Assembly: GCA_003278345.1 (NCBI GenBank)
Contig: QCFH01000001.1
Location: 1-64,000, forward strand
DNA: 64,000 bases
Direction of reading: 5' to 3'
DNA from: Prochlorococcus sp. AG-363-C02
GTDB lineage: Bacteria; Cyanobacteriota; Cyanobacteriia; PCC-6307; Cyanobiaceae
Shown here in pieces: positions 41,077 to 51,141 of the stretch (the first letter of the stretch is position 1; every line of letters begins with the position of its first letter). The notes under the pieces were generated by a model that did no database searches, was not told where the DNA came from, and saw nothing but the letters and a program-made list of their open reading frames with translations. A program made the position numbers and the translations under genes.

Positions 41077-41124
41077 TCAATTTGTCATCAGTCCTTATAG
41101 AGTAAAGCAAATATCTTGTAAAAA

Positions 41125-41565
41125 ATGGCCTGGGACTTAAATCAATTAGTGAGAATGCTACTCAAAGCATGTTTTTCAGTTGTTCTTGGAATTATTTTCA
41201 TTTTTCATCCTTTTGGTTTAACCATAGATGCTGCGTCACAAAAACCATCTATGTCTGGCGATTTTGTAAAAGATACTGTTTCAGTTGCTCAAAGTCTTAA
41301 AGACACGATTGCTTTATCCGAAGATGAAGAAAATTTATCAGACACAAAAGATGAAGCTCTAGGTCTAATAACTGCATATATATCAAGGTACAGAAATCGA
41401 CCCCAAGTTAACGGCTCTTCTTCATTTACGACAATGCAAACAGCGCTTAATGCAATGGCGGGTCACTACAAAACCTTCTCCAACAGACCATTGCCTGAAA
41501 AGTTAAAGGAGAGACTAAATAAAGAACTAACAAGAGCAGAGAAAACTGTTGTAAAAGAAATCTAA
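41125..41565 (+). CDS. psb27: Photosystem II assembly/repair protein Psb27
   Basis: A 146-residue protein with a signal-like hydrophobic N-terminus (LLKACFSVVLGIIFIFHPFGL) followed by the four-helix Psb27 domain (about 45-146: TVSVAQSLKDTIALSED, ALGLITAYISRYRNRPQVNG, FTTMQTALNAMAGHYKTFSN). Psb27 binds CP43 on the lumenal side of immature PSII. Many cyanobacterial Psb27 proteins are lipoproteins, but no lipobox cysteine follows the signal here, so a free lumenal form is likely. Confidence 0.92.
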   Translation: MAWDLNQLVRMLLKACFSVVLGIIFIFHPFGLTIDAASQKPSMSGDFVKDTVSVAQSLKDTIALSEDEENLSDTKDEALGLITAYISRYRNRPQVNGSSSFTTMQTALNAMAGHYKTFSNRPLPEKLKERLNKELTRAEKTVVKEI

Positions 41566-41656
41566 ATATAACTTTTGATTTATTTGTTTGACTTAGCCTA
41601 AGAAATCTGAGAATGTTGTAACTTCTGAGTTTTATCGGTTTCGTACCGAATTTTAA

Positions 41657-42970
<1,314 letters not shown>

Positions 42971-43027
42971 AAATTACTTGATTTATATATTTAGGTTATT
43001 ATAAATTTTTTATTACCTAAGGAAGAT

Positions 43028-44032
43028 ATGGAAGATTATAAGAAAAGTCTAGACGTTGTGGGCATAGGAAATGCAATAGTTGATGTACTTATAAAAACAG
43101 AAGATTTTTTCTTAAATGAAAATAACCTTACAAAAGGTACTATGTGTTTAATAGATCAAGAAAAAGCAGAAAATCTTTATTTTAAAAATAAATCGTTATT
43201 AGAAACTTCTGGTGGTTCCGCTGCTAATACAATAGCTGGACTATCTGCACTAGGAAGTTCAGCAGGGTTTATAGGAAGAGTAAAAGAAGACCAATTAGGA
43301 GAAACTTTTATAAAAGACCTTTGTTCTACAGGAGCTTTATTTAAAACCTCACCAATAAAAGATGGTCCTTCTACTGCAAGGTGTTTTATTTATGTAACAC
43401 CTGATGCAGAAAGGACTATGTGCACTTACCTTGGTGCTTCTATATTTCTTGAACCAAAAGATATTGATTTTTCGATAGTTAGCAATACAAAAATACTTTA
43501 CCTAGAAGGTTATCTATGGGACTTAGAATCAGCAAAAAGTTCATTTATGACTGCTGCAGAACTATGTAAAGCAAATGGAGGTAAAGTTGCACTCTCATTA
43601 TCTGATTCTTTTTGCATTGAGCGCCATAGAGAAAGTTTTCAATTTTTAATTGAAAAGTATGTAGATATTATCTTTGCAAATGAAAACGAAATAATTTCAT
43701 TATATAAGTCTTCTAATTTTGAATCCTCAGTAGATATAATTAAGAAAAAGTGCGAGGTATGTGTTTTAACAAAAGGAAAAAAAGGTTCTGTTATCATTAA
43801 TAATGACAAATATTTCCCAATAAAACCTTATCTATTTGGGAAAGCAATAGATACAACTGGAGCGGGTGATCTATATGCTAGCGGTTTTCTATATGGCTAT
43901 ACAAATGGAAAAGACTTGGAAAAATGTGGACATATTGGGTCAATTTGTGCAGGTCATATCGTTACTCAATTTGGATCAAGATCATCAACAAATTTAAATA
44001 AACTTTTAAAGGAAAATCTTTCATTTTTATAA
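43028..44032 (+). CDS. PfkB-family carbohydrate/nucleoside kinase
   Basis: A 334-residue ribokinase-like sugar or nucleoside kinase. The N-terminal VVGIGNAIVDVL, the GGSAANTIAGLSALG substrate block and the C-terminal signature AIDTTGAGDLYASGFLYG (with the catalytic Asp) are visible. The sequence is closest in pattern to adenosine kinase-like members, but the substrate is not fixed by sequence. It follows purA by 57 bases, which suits a purine salvage role. Confidence 0.9.
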   Translation: MEDYKKSLDVVGIGNAIVDVLIKTEDFFLNENNLTKGTMCLIDQEKAENLYFKNKSLLETSGGSAANTIAGLSALGSSAGFIGRVKEDQLGETFIKDLCSTGALFKTSPIKDGPSTARCFIYVTPDAERTMCTYLGASIFLEPKDIDFSIVSNTKILYLEGYLWDLESAKSSFMTAAELCKANGGKVALSLSDSFCIERHRESFQFLIEKYVDIIFANENEIISLYKSSNFESSVDIIKKKCEVCVLTKGKKGSVIINNDKYFPIKPYLFGKAIDTTGAGDLYASGFLYGYTNGKDLEKCGHIGSICAGHIVTQFGSRSSTNLNKLLKENLSFL

Positions 44033-44035
44033 AGT

Positions 44036-44362
44036 TTAAAGATTTTCTCTAAACCATTTAGAGTATTCATAACTAATTGAGGTATTTAAACAAATAAATT
44101 GAGGTAATTTATAACTGTGGATTTCTTTTAAAGCATCGTAAAGTTTATCAACCAAATCCGGCCTAACCTTAATACTTATTTGCACCTCTGATTCTTGTAT
44201 TATCTCATTATTCCAACGGTAAATTGAATTAATCTCTTCAAAGCTAACACATGCAGCCAAATTATTAGCGACAAGGGTTTTAGCTACTTTATTTGCATTA
44301 TGCAAATTACTCTCAGTTGTAATTACTAATAACAACTCACCATGTTTTAGGTTTGCATTCAT
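44036..44362 (-). CDS. cutA: CutA1-like divalent-cation tolerance protein
   Basis: A 108-residue trimeric ferredoxin-like fold protein, linked to divalent metal tolerance in E. coli, with an uncertain true role. ELLLVITTESNLHNANKVAKTLVANNLAACVSFEEINSIYRWNNEI and VQISIKVRPDLVDKLYDALKEIHSYKLPQFICLN follow the family closely. It converges with the PfkB kinase, with 3 bases between stops. Confidence 0.92.
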   Translation of the reverse strand: MNANLKHGELLLVITTESNLHNANKVAKTLVANNLAACVSFEEINSIYRWNNEIIQESEVQISIKVRPDLVDKLYDALKEIHSYKLPQFICLNTSISYEYSKWFRENL

Positions 44363-44407
44363 GTAAAAAACCTTATTTAGATATTATTAGGTTAAATCAA
44401 TAATTTA

Positions 44408-45199
44408 TTAAAAGTATTCAAATAATTCTGAATTACTATTAACTATATGATCATAATTAGAAGCAATAGGCCTAGCAATAAGCCACAAATCTAGATTTTG
44501 ACTTAGGGAAATTTCTTGCCATAAAGCCTGTGTAGGTCCCCCAGATTCTCTGGCAACTATCCCTGTTATGCCCCATTTCCTACAAAGAGCAGATTCAATC
44601 TCACTGTGATTCCCCTGTGAAGGCCTAACCACAGCTAGATTTGTCTCAGGCAAATCAGAAGACAACCCAGCCAGCAAAGCTTCAGTTGTAGGTAAAACCC
44701 TAGCAAAGCTTATTGCTTCTGATCTCCTAGCCAACTCAAGTGCCTTAGGCAAAAGCCTTGATCCAATCGCAAAGAGAACTTTTTGATCTTTTAGATTAAA
44801 ACTCAAAAGATCATCTAAATTTTCAATCAAAACTGCTTTTGAGATCGTCTTACAACATCTTTCAAATCGAATTAAAGGCTGACCATATTTTTGACAAACT
44901 TCTTTGAGATTAAAACTTATCTCTTGAGCAAATGGATGAGTAGCGTCGACAACACAATTAAATCCACCATATGTTGCATAAGCATTTTCAAGCACTCTTC
45001 TAATACCTCGAGCACCATCTAAGGGCCCAATCCACATGTTTTTTAAAGGCATATCAGAATATGCCAATGAAGCCTGAAACGAAACAACACTCACAGAAAC
45101 CTCATAACCTTTTGCAATGAATCCCTTAACAATGGAAGGACCATCACAAGTTCCGGATAAAATCCATACATTAAGGTGGCAATTTCTTCTAATGTGCAT
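44408..45199 (-). CDS. cobK: Precorrin-6A reductase
   Basis: CobK/CbiJ (263 aa from the chosen start) reduces precorrin-6A with NADPH in corrin ring synthesis. The opening NVWILSGTCDGPSIVKGFIAKGYEVSVSVVS, the DATHPFAQEISFNLKEVC block and a late GITGIVARESGGP are typical. An in-frame TTG at 45214 extends the frame, but the ATG at 45199 is preceded by AGAGG at good spacing and is preferred. It is divergent from ssb. Confidence 0.92.
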   Translation of the reverse strand: MHIRRNCHLNVWILSGTCDGPSIVKGFIAKGYEVSVSVVSFQASLAYSDMPLKNMWIGPLDGARGIRRVLENAYATYGGFNCVVDATHPFAQEISFNLKEVCQKYGQPLIRFERCCKTISKAVLIENLDDLLSFNLKDQKVLFAIGSRLLPKALELARRSEAISFARVLPTTEALLAGLSSDLPETNLAVVRPSQGNHSEIESALCRKWGITGIVARESGGPTQALWQEISLSQNLDLWLIARPIASNYDHIVNSNSELFEYF

Positions 45200-45227
45200 C
45201 AAGATACCTCTCAACGCCTGCTAGACA

Positions 45228-45689
45228 ATGAATCACTGCATGCTTGAGGTCACAGTAAAGTTAGCACCCAAAATCCGTTATACCCAAGACAACCAAACTG
45301 CAATAGCAGAAATGGAAGTAACGTTTGATGGACTTCGTGCTGAAGACCCAGAAAGTTCAATAAAAGCCATTGGATGGGGCAATATGGCACAAGAACTGCA
45401 AAATCGAATTGAAGTAGGGCAAAAACTTATACTAGAAGGCCGCTTAAGAATGAATATGATTCCAAGACAAGATGGAAGCAAAGAAAAAAGAGCAGAGTTT
45501 ACTGTTTCTAAACTGCACACAATAGCTAATGAAAAGAAGTTGCAGATTAAATCTGATATAAATTTAGAGCCTGGAAATTCCTCAAAATCTTCTATTAATC
45601 AAAACACCAAGAACATTCAAAAAGAGGAAGGTTCAGTTAATTGGAATAGCTCTCCTTTAATTCCTGATACTGATGACATACCTTTTTAA
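45228..45689 (+). CDS. ssb: Single-stranded DNA-binding protein
   Basis: A 153-residue cyanobacterial-type SSB. The N-terminal OB fold (about 1-105; LEVTVKLAPKIRYTQDNQTAIAEM, AIGWGNMAQELQNRI) is followed by a disordered linker, and the C-terminal acidic tail DTDDIPF is the site that binds partner proteins. The length is normal. It has only 28 bases to the divergent cobK start. Confidence 0.94.
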   Translation: MNHCMLEVTVKLAPKIRYTQDNQTAIAEMEVTFDGLRAEDPESSIKAIGWGNMAQELQNRIEVGQKLILEGRLRMNMIPRQDGSKEKRAEFTVSKLHTIANEKKLQIKSDINLEPGNSSKSSINQNTKNIQKEEGSVNWNSSPLIPDTDDIPF

Positions 45690-45704
45690 AACCATTTTCA
45701 TTGA

Positions 45705-45890
45705 TTAGTTTTCAAACTTCTCTGAAGCTGAAGCAAGAAACTGTCCAAGTTCTCTTTCCAAAGCAGCTAGATCATGTCTTAATTCTGGCCAGTATCCTTG
45801 GTCAATCTTCTCTAATATCAAAGCTCTATCTTTATTTAAAAGAGCTATTAACTCATGAAGATCGATAGATTGTTTATCTGCTGAAGCCAT
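45705..45890 (-). CDS. Small conserved cyanobacterial protein next to ssb
   Basis: A soluble 61-residue protein from the ATG at 45890, preceded by AGGAAG. An upstream GTG at 45908 would add six residues. It is largely helical: DLHELIALLNKDRALILEKIDQGYWPELRHDLAALERELGQFLAS. No known domain is evident. It converges with ssb, with 15 bases between stops, and is divergent from the DUF2854 gene. Confidence 0.75.
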   Translation of the reverse strand: MASADKQSIDLHELIALLNKDRALILEKIDQGYWPELRHDLAALERELGQFLASASEKFEN

Positions 45891-45941
45891 GAAACTTCCT
45901 GAATACACAAAACTTAAGGCCTAAGAAGCCAAAACTGCAAA

Positions 45942-46514
45942 ATGAAGAAACAATTTTCACCAGCAAGCATAATTTCAATAGCAGGAAGCATCCTTGCTGT
46001 TACTGGTCTTATTTCTTACTTCAACGATGCCACAAATTTAAGTGTGCCTACTTTTTTCTATGGAGTTCCTATTCTTCTAATTGGTTTAGCTATGAAAAAT
46101 TCAGAATTAGGTCCAGTTAAAAGTGAAATTTCAAACTCTCAACTAGATAAACTCAAGCTTAAGGGGCCAACGGAATTATTTGATTTAATTGGAGACGTGA
46201 CTAGATTTAAGTATGGTCAAAGAGCTCATCTTGAAACATCTTTGCAATCTTTAAAACTTTGGGATGAAAAAAAACCTCCACAACTTAATGAAATTGAATT
46301 AACAGAAGATAGTTACGGTTTTATTGTCCGCATGAAATTTGAATTTGCTGGAGTTCCCATTGAAAAATGGCAAGAGAAAAAAGATCGCCTAGGAAGATTT
46401 TTTGCTAAGGATTTAATAGCAGAGATAACATCAACTTCCCCAGGAGAAATTACACTTGAGCTGCTTCCAAAAAAAAGCGCTAGTAGCAAAAACAACAAAG
46501 ATGGCAAAGAATAA
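45942..46514 (+). CDS. DUF2854 family membrane protein
   Basis: A 190-residue protein of the cyanobacterial/plastid DUF2854 family. Two hydrophobic segments occupy about 10-30 and 38-50 (ISIAGSILAVTGLISYF; FFYGVPILLIGLAM). The rest is a soluble alpha/beta domain (FDLIGDVTRFKYGQRAHLETSLQSLKLW). The function is not known. It is 13 bases upstream of argB in the same direction. Confidence 0.85.
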   Translation: MKKQFSPASIISIAGSILAVTGLISYFNDATNLSVPTFFYGVPILLIGLAMKNSELGPVKSEISNSQLDKLKLKGPTELFDLIGDVTRFKYGQRAHLETSLQSLKLWDEKKPPQLNEIELTEDSYGFIVRMKFEFAGVPIEKWQEKKDRLGRFFAKDLIAEITSTSPGEITLELLPKKSASSKNNKDGKE

Positions 46515-46527
46515 TTAAGCTTCAAAC

Positions 46528-47415
46528 ATGACTAACAACTCCTCTCTTTATCAACAAAATGATGACTCAATAAGAGTTGCTGTACTTAGTGAAGCTCTAC
46601 CTTATATTCAGAAGTTTGCTGGTCGAAGGATCGTTATCAAATATGGTGGCTCAGCAATGACTAAACAGAGCCTGCAAGAAGCTGTATTTAGAGATATTGC
46701 ATTACTTTCAAGCGTGGGAGCACACCCTATAGTTGTTCATGGAGGTGGGCCTGAAATCAATCAATGGCTTACTAAACTCGATATAAAAAGTGAATTTAGA
46801 GATGGGTTGAGAGTTACAACACCTGAAACCATGGAAGTAGTTCAAATGGTTTTACTTGGGAAAGTAAACAAGCAAATTGTAAAAGGTATAAATAAAGTTG
46901 GAGCTCTCTCTATAGGTATATGCGGTATTGACGGAAAATTAATTCAATCACGTTGCTTAGGGGATGGCAGTCATGGACTAGTTGGCGAAGTTTCAAAAGT
47001 AAATGCAGATATCCTTGAACCACTTATAGCTAAAGGATATATACCCGTCATATCAAGCATTGCATCATCAGAAGATGGAATCACTTACAATATAAACGCT
47101 GATACTATAGCTGGAGAAATTGCAGCAGCTATAGGAGCTGAAAAGCTAATTCTATTAACAGACACTATTGGCATATTAAAAGATCAAAAAGATTTAACTT
47201 CTCTCATTCGTCACATAAGGCTACCTGACGTTCGCAAGCTAATAGAGCAGGGAGTAGTCAATGGTGGCATGACACCTAAAGCACAGTGTTGTATAAGAGC
47301 CCTCGCCCAAGGAGTTGGGGCGGCACATATAATCGATGGACGTATTCCGCACTCACTTCTTCTAGAAATTTTTACTGACAAAGGTATTGGTACAATGATT
47401 GTTAGCAGAGGTTAA
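46528..47415 (+). CDS. argB: N-acetylglutamate kinase
   Basis: ArgB (295 aa) phosphorylates N-acetylglutamate in arginine synthesis and in cyanobacteria is activated by the PII protein. The motifs [51 protein letters not shown] and [15 protein letters not shown] are intact. The C-terminal [14 protein letters not shown] is typical. The next gene begins four bases after its stop. Confidence 0.97.
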   Translation: MTNNSSLYQQNDDSIRVAVLSEALPYIQKFAGRRIVIKYGGSAMTKQSLQEAVFRDIALLSSVGAHPIVVHGGGPEINQWLTKLDIKSEFRDGLRVTTPETMEVVQMVLLGKVNKQIVKGINKVGALSIGICGIDGKLIQSRCLGDGSHGLVGEVSKVNADILEPLIAKGYIPVISSIASSEDGITYNINADTIAGEIAAAIGAEKLILLTDTIGILKDQKDLTSLIRHIRLPDVRKLIEQGVVNGGMTPKAQCCIRALAQGVGAAHIIDGRIPHSLLLEIFTDKGIGTMIVSRG

Positions 47416-47418
47416 TGA

Positions 47419-48519
47419 ATGAGTCGTGAGACGACTCTAAAAGAAGCCAAGCAGGCTTTAGATAGAGGAGCATATGGAGAATGCTTGTCGATATCGAATT
47501 TACTTTTGAACTCTGACTCTTTGCAAAGTGATAAAGGCGGAGATATTGGAATAGTAATGATTACAGCGTTTATTGGAAAAGGAGATACAGAAAATGCTAT
47601 TGCTATATGTGAAAAGCTCTCAAAGCACAAAAGAGATTCTATTCGTCAGCAAGCAAAGCAATATATATCTGTTTTGAACTCACCTTCACTTGAACGTCCT
47701 GACAATTGGTCAATTAAGATTCCTAATTTAAGCATTAATAATAATGAGTCAAATTTTAATTTCAATCGCAAGAAAAAAAAAGATAAGAAGTTAATTACTC
47801 TTCCACCAACAGGTTCTACTAGATATCTAAGTATAGGCTATACAATAATATGTTTCTTAGTACTTGGTCTTTTAACTATTCTTCTTAGCGGTTGTGTAGA
47901 CTTACATGCTCAAATAGATATTAAAGGACCAGATCGTATAAAAATAGACTTAGAAACTGAAAGCAACTCAAATCAATTGATACCTTGGCAAGAAAATATC
48001 AACTCTTCATTAACAAGTATTTATCCTAAAATTCTTATAGAAAGCAATACTGACAAAGGAAGACAAAGAATAAAAGCACCTTCTCTAAATTCTAAAGAAG
48101 CAAATAGCATTCTAAAAAATATAATTGGAATTGCAGCTGAAAGTGCAGGATTCAAACCACCTAATACTGAACTAACCTTAGATGAAAAGAATTGGTTGAT
48201 AGGAATTCAGCAAAAATTAAATTTAAATATTGACCTTAGAGAAATCCCTGAAGTGCCAGGATTAAAACTTGGGATATCGATAAATTCTACTTCCCAAAAA
48301 GAGTTCGGAACAAGTTCACCTCTTTCAGCAAATTTTTTAAATAATAAGATTATGTGGCCTCTAAAAACAGGTTATATAAATAGTATTTCGCTACATAAGT
48401 GGCAATGGAGTCGTATTGGAATAGGAACTATTCTTATTTTATTACTAATGATATTTAGCATGGTACTACAATATTTAAGGCGTCAAATGGGGCTTGGTTT
48501 TCCTGAATTACCACCTTAA
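47419..48519 (+). CDS. DUF3153-family membrane protein with extra N-terminal helical region
   Basis: A 366-residue protein. Residues about 1-95 are helical and repeat-like (TPR-type pattern ALDRGAYGECLSISNLLL and AIAICEKLSKH). After a lysine-rich linker comes a membrane segment with a lipobox-like LLTILLSGC (about 146-160), then an extracytoplasmic domain as in the cyanobacterial DUF3153 family, and a second helix (IGTILILLLMIFSMVLQYL) near the C-terminus. An internal lipobox does not prove lipidation. The function is unknown. It is coupled to argB. Confidence 0.8.
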   Translation: MSRETTLKEAKQALDRGAYGECLSISNLLLNSDSLQSDKGGDIGIVMITAFIGKGDTENAIAICEKLSKHKRDSIRQQAKQYISVLNSPSLERPDNWSIKIPNLSINNNESNFNFNRKKKKDKKLITLPPTGSTRYLSIGYTIICFLVLGLLTILLSGCVDLHAQIDIKGPDRIKIDLETESNSNQLIPWQENINSSLTSIYPKILIESNTDKGRQRIKAPSLNSKEANSILKNIIGIAAESAGFKPPNTELTLDEKNWLIGIQQKLNLNIDLREIPEVPGLKLGISINSTSQKEFGTSSPLSANFLNNKIMWPLKTGYINSISLHKWQWSRIGIGTILILLLMIFSMVLQYLRRQMGLGFPELPP

Positions 48520-48536
48520 AAAATACACTCATATTT

Positions 48537-50762
48537 TTATAGGTTAATAGGATCAGGATCAATTGACAAATTAACGCCTTTAGGTAGACATTCCCAAAGC
48601 TTTTCGTTATACGGCAATGGTAGCTCAGTAGACTCAGGTCCATGTAACAAAATTTGCCAACGACTTTTACCTGCCACTCTCTCTACTAATGCAGGGGAAG
48701 GTCCTAAAATCATCCAGCCAGATGTATTACAATTTGGTCGTATATATTCAGCCAAAGCAGTGGCAGAAGTTGCCGTCAAAGATGAAGATTCTCCAGATAA
48801 CCTTAACAAACAGGTTCTACTATATGGTACCAATCCAGCTTCCTTTCTCACTTTAGATTCTTTCTCAAGAAAGTCCTCGTAACTACCATCAACTAGATGG
48901 AGAATTACAGGATGATCAGGAGAATATGTTTGGACAAGTACTTTACCAGGTCTTTCACCTCTACCAGCACGACCTGCCAATTGCATGAACAATTGCAATG
49001 CTTGCTCTTCGGCAAGTAAATCCGGTCGATGTAATAGACCATCCGCCGCTAATACCACTGCGAGAGTAACTTTTGGCAAGTCCATTCCTTTCGCTAACAT
49101 TTGAGTACCAATTAAAACGTCCGCCTCACCATCAGCAAATTTTGCCAATAAACGTCGATGTCCATCACGGCCACGAGTAGAGTCTCGATCAAAACGTAAA
49201 AGTCTCAGCCCTTCAAGTTCTTCTTCTAGAACTTCCATTACTCTCTGAGTCCCTACACCAAATGGCTTAAACGCAGTAGAGTTGCATTCATTACATCTAA
49301 ATCCAATGCTTGTTTGATAATCACACCAATGACAGCGCAACCATCTTTGTCCTTTGCTACTTTGATGAACTGTCAAGGAAACATCACAATTTGGACATTG
49401 GACTACGTCTCCACAACTACGACAACTCAAGAAGCTACTATAGCCTCTTCTTGGTACAAGGATGACTGCCTGTTCACCAGAATCTTGCAATAATGCAAGC
49501 CTATCAAGCAATGGTCTACTCAGAAGTTTTCTATTACCTTGAGCCAATTCTTGTCGCATGTCTACAACAATTACAGAAGGCAAAGGCTTATCAGATATTC
49601 GACGTGTAAGTTTAGCTAAAGCAATATTCCCTTTAGGAGTTAGATTCTTCCAGGTAAATAATGAAGGTGTTGCACTTCCAAGGACAACTTTTGCTCCAGT
49701 TCTCTTTGCACGCTCTAACGCCAACTCTCTGGCATGGTAACAAGGCATTGGTGATTCTTGTTTATAAGAACTATCATGTTCTTCATCTAAAACAATTAAA
49801 CCTAAAGGATGCAAAGGAAGAAAAACTGCTGATCGTGTACCAACTATGACTAAAGGCCTAACTGTATTTAAAGCCTCACGCCAAACAGAGATTCTCTGTT
49901 TTTCAGAGCAAGCACTGTGAAATTCATAAACATGTGAACCAAATCGTTTTTTACATCGATCTACTAGTTGCGGTATTAAACCAATCTCAGGAGCAAGTAT
50001 CAAGCAATGTCTACCTTCGAGCAATTCTTTAGCTGCCATTTGCAAATAAACTTCAGTCTTTCCTGAACCTGTAACCCCCCATATCAACAAAGATGATCCT
50101 GGTGGCTGATTAACAAAAATCTTCAACGCAGCTTCTTGTTCTTCAGTAAGCAAACGTGAAGTCTCAACTTTAGGTATGAGCGAAACACCTGGTTGCTCAA
50201 TTGGAACTCCTAAATCAGCGGCAATACGTTTACGACGATTTATAAAGCCATGGTTTAAACAAGCTTTTAAAAAAGTTGCAGAAAAACCATTTAAGAGAAG
50301 ATCTTTCTGCCATGCACCACCTCCGTTATCAACAAGAAAATCTAATAAGGCTTTCTGCTTATTAGAAAGGTTTAGAAAAGAATCATCTTCATCCTCCGTA
50401 AAAATCCACCACAAACTCTTTGAATTAATATCCTTTTTTTTTGCATTTCCTAGCCATCCTGAAGGCAAAGCAGCCTTAAGCATTTTAAAAGGACTTACAT
50501 GACACTTAAAGGCCACACTCTCAAGCCAATCTTTCCATTCAGATTTAACTGCTGCTTTCTGCAAAATCGCCTCGATATTTGTTAAATCAATCTTTCTTCT
50601 TTGGTTTCCAAATCCGGCAACAAGGCCATGCATTGCTCTACCTTTTAATCTGACTAAAACGATGTCACCAACTCCAACGCCCAATCCATTCCCATCTTGA
50701 TACGCAAAGCAACGTCCTGTCCTTCCAACATCAAGCCATACATCTATTTCCTTAATGCCCAT
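48537..50762 (-). CDS. priA: Primosomal replication-restart helicase PriA
   Basis: PriA (741 aa) restarts stalled replication forks with 3'-5' helicase activity. The helicase motifs LLIWGVTGSGKTEVYLQMA (Walker A), LIVLDEEHDSSYKQ (DEEH box) and VLGSATPSL, plus VLIGTQMLAKGMDLPKVTLAVV, are present. The zinc-binding cysteine series (CRSCGDVVQCPNCDVSL; RCHWCDYQ; RCNECNS) is complete. The start is the ATG at 50762. Confidence 0.96.
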   Translation of the reverse strand: MGIKEIDVWLDVGRTGRCFAYQDGNGLGVGVGDIVLVRLKGRAMHGLVAGFGNQRRKIDLTNIEAILQKAAVKSEWKDWLESVAFKCHVSPFKMLKAALPSGWLGNAKKKDINSKSLWWIFTEDEDDSFLNLSNKQKALLDFLVDNGGGAWQKDLLLNGFSATFLKACLNHGFINRRKRIAADLGVPIEQPGVSLIPKVETSRLLTEEQEAALKIFVNQPPGSSLLIWGVTGSGKTEVYLQMAAKELLEGRHCLILAPEIGLIPQLVDRCKKRFGSHVYEFHSACSEKQRISVWREALNTVRPLVIVGTRSAVFLPLHPLGLIVLDEEHDSSYKQESPMPCYHARELALERAKRTGAKVVLGSATPSLFTWKNLTPKGNIALAKLTRRISDKPLPSVIVVDMRQELAQGNRKLLSRPLLDRLALLQDSGEQAVILVPRRGYSSFLSCRSCGDVVQCPNCDVSLTVHQSSKGQRWLRCHWCDYQTSIGFRCNECNSTAFKPFGVGTQRVMEVLEEELEGLRLLRFDRDSTRGRDGHRRLLAKFADGEADVLIGTQMLAKGMDLPKVTLAVVLAADGLLHRPDLLAEEQALQLFMQLAGRAGRGERPGKVLVQTYSPDHPVILHLVDGSYEDFLEKESKVRKEAGLVPYSRTCLLRLSGESSSLTATSATALAEYIRPNCNTSGWMILGPSPALVERVAGKSRWQILLHGPESTELPLPYNEKLWECLPKGVNLSIDPDPINL

Positions 50763-50799
50763 AAAAAATAGTTGCCTACTTTAGAAAATTTTCATAAAA

Positions 50800-50940
50800 T
50801 TAGGGAGTTACAGCATAATGCTGTTCTCTGAACAATACAGAATCCTGTTCAGTGGGAAGGCAAGAAGCCTGGTTAGCGGGTAATTTCCCATAAGCCCATG
50901 CCTGCCTGAGAAAGCCCCGGACCATTCTGTAGCAACATAC
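50800..50940. ncRNA. Candidate structured RNA between priA and rpoD, strand uncertain
   Basis: This stretch is GC-richer than its surroundings and folds well on paper. I found hairpin ACAGCA-TAA-TGCTGT (50810-50824) and a 7-bp stem CTGAACA/TGTTCAG (50828-50834 with 50846-50852) whose loop contains ACAGAAT (50837-50843). That loop is exactly complementary to ATTCTGT at 50924-50930, giving a possible pseudoknot. A stem TGGGAA/TTCCCA (50853-50858 with 50885-50890) encloses a GGC/GCC hairpin. It has no ORF, and I do not recognise SRP RNA, RNase P, tmRNA or a familiar riboswitch. It could be an sRNA or a leader of rpoD or priA. Confidence 0.4.
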
Positions 50941-51141
50941 AAAGACCCTCTTTAATTTCACAATTTCCTAAAGGCTTTCGTTCATAAACCTCAATAGAGT
51001 TTTATGTCTATCAAAAAAGAATGATTTTATTTTATTCTTAAAGTCATTCATGAGTTTTAAGCCTAGCTGCATACGAAATCTGAATACACAACAACAAATG
51101 ATATTTCAAGAGAATCTTTTGTTCTTTTTAAATCTTTCCAA
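50941..51141 (+). promoter_or_regulatory. rpoD upstream region
   Basis: This is the AT-rich remainder of the 379-base priA-rpoD gap. I see no ORF, tRNA or convincing promoter boxes in it. By gene orientation it should carry the rpoD promoter and leader. Confidence 0.3.

Noticed and set aside
50800-50940. SRP RNA, RNase P RNA, tmRNA or cobalamin/TPP riboswitch
   Set aside because: The conserved cores of these RNAs (for example GTCAGGTCCGGAAGGAAGCA for SRP, or a T-loop and tag frame for tmRNA) are not present. CTGAGA alone is not enough for TPP.
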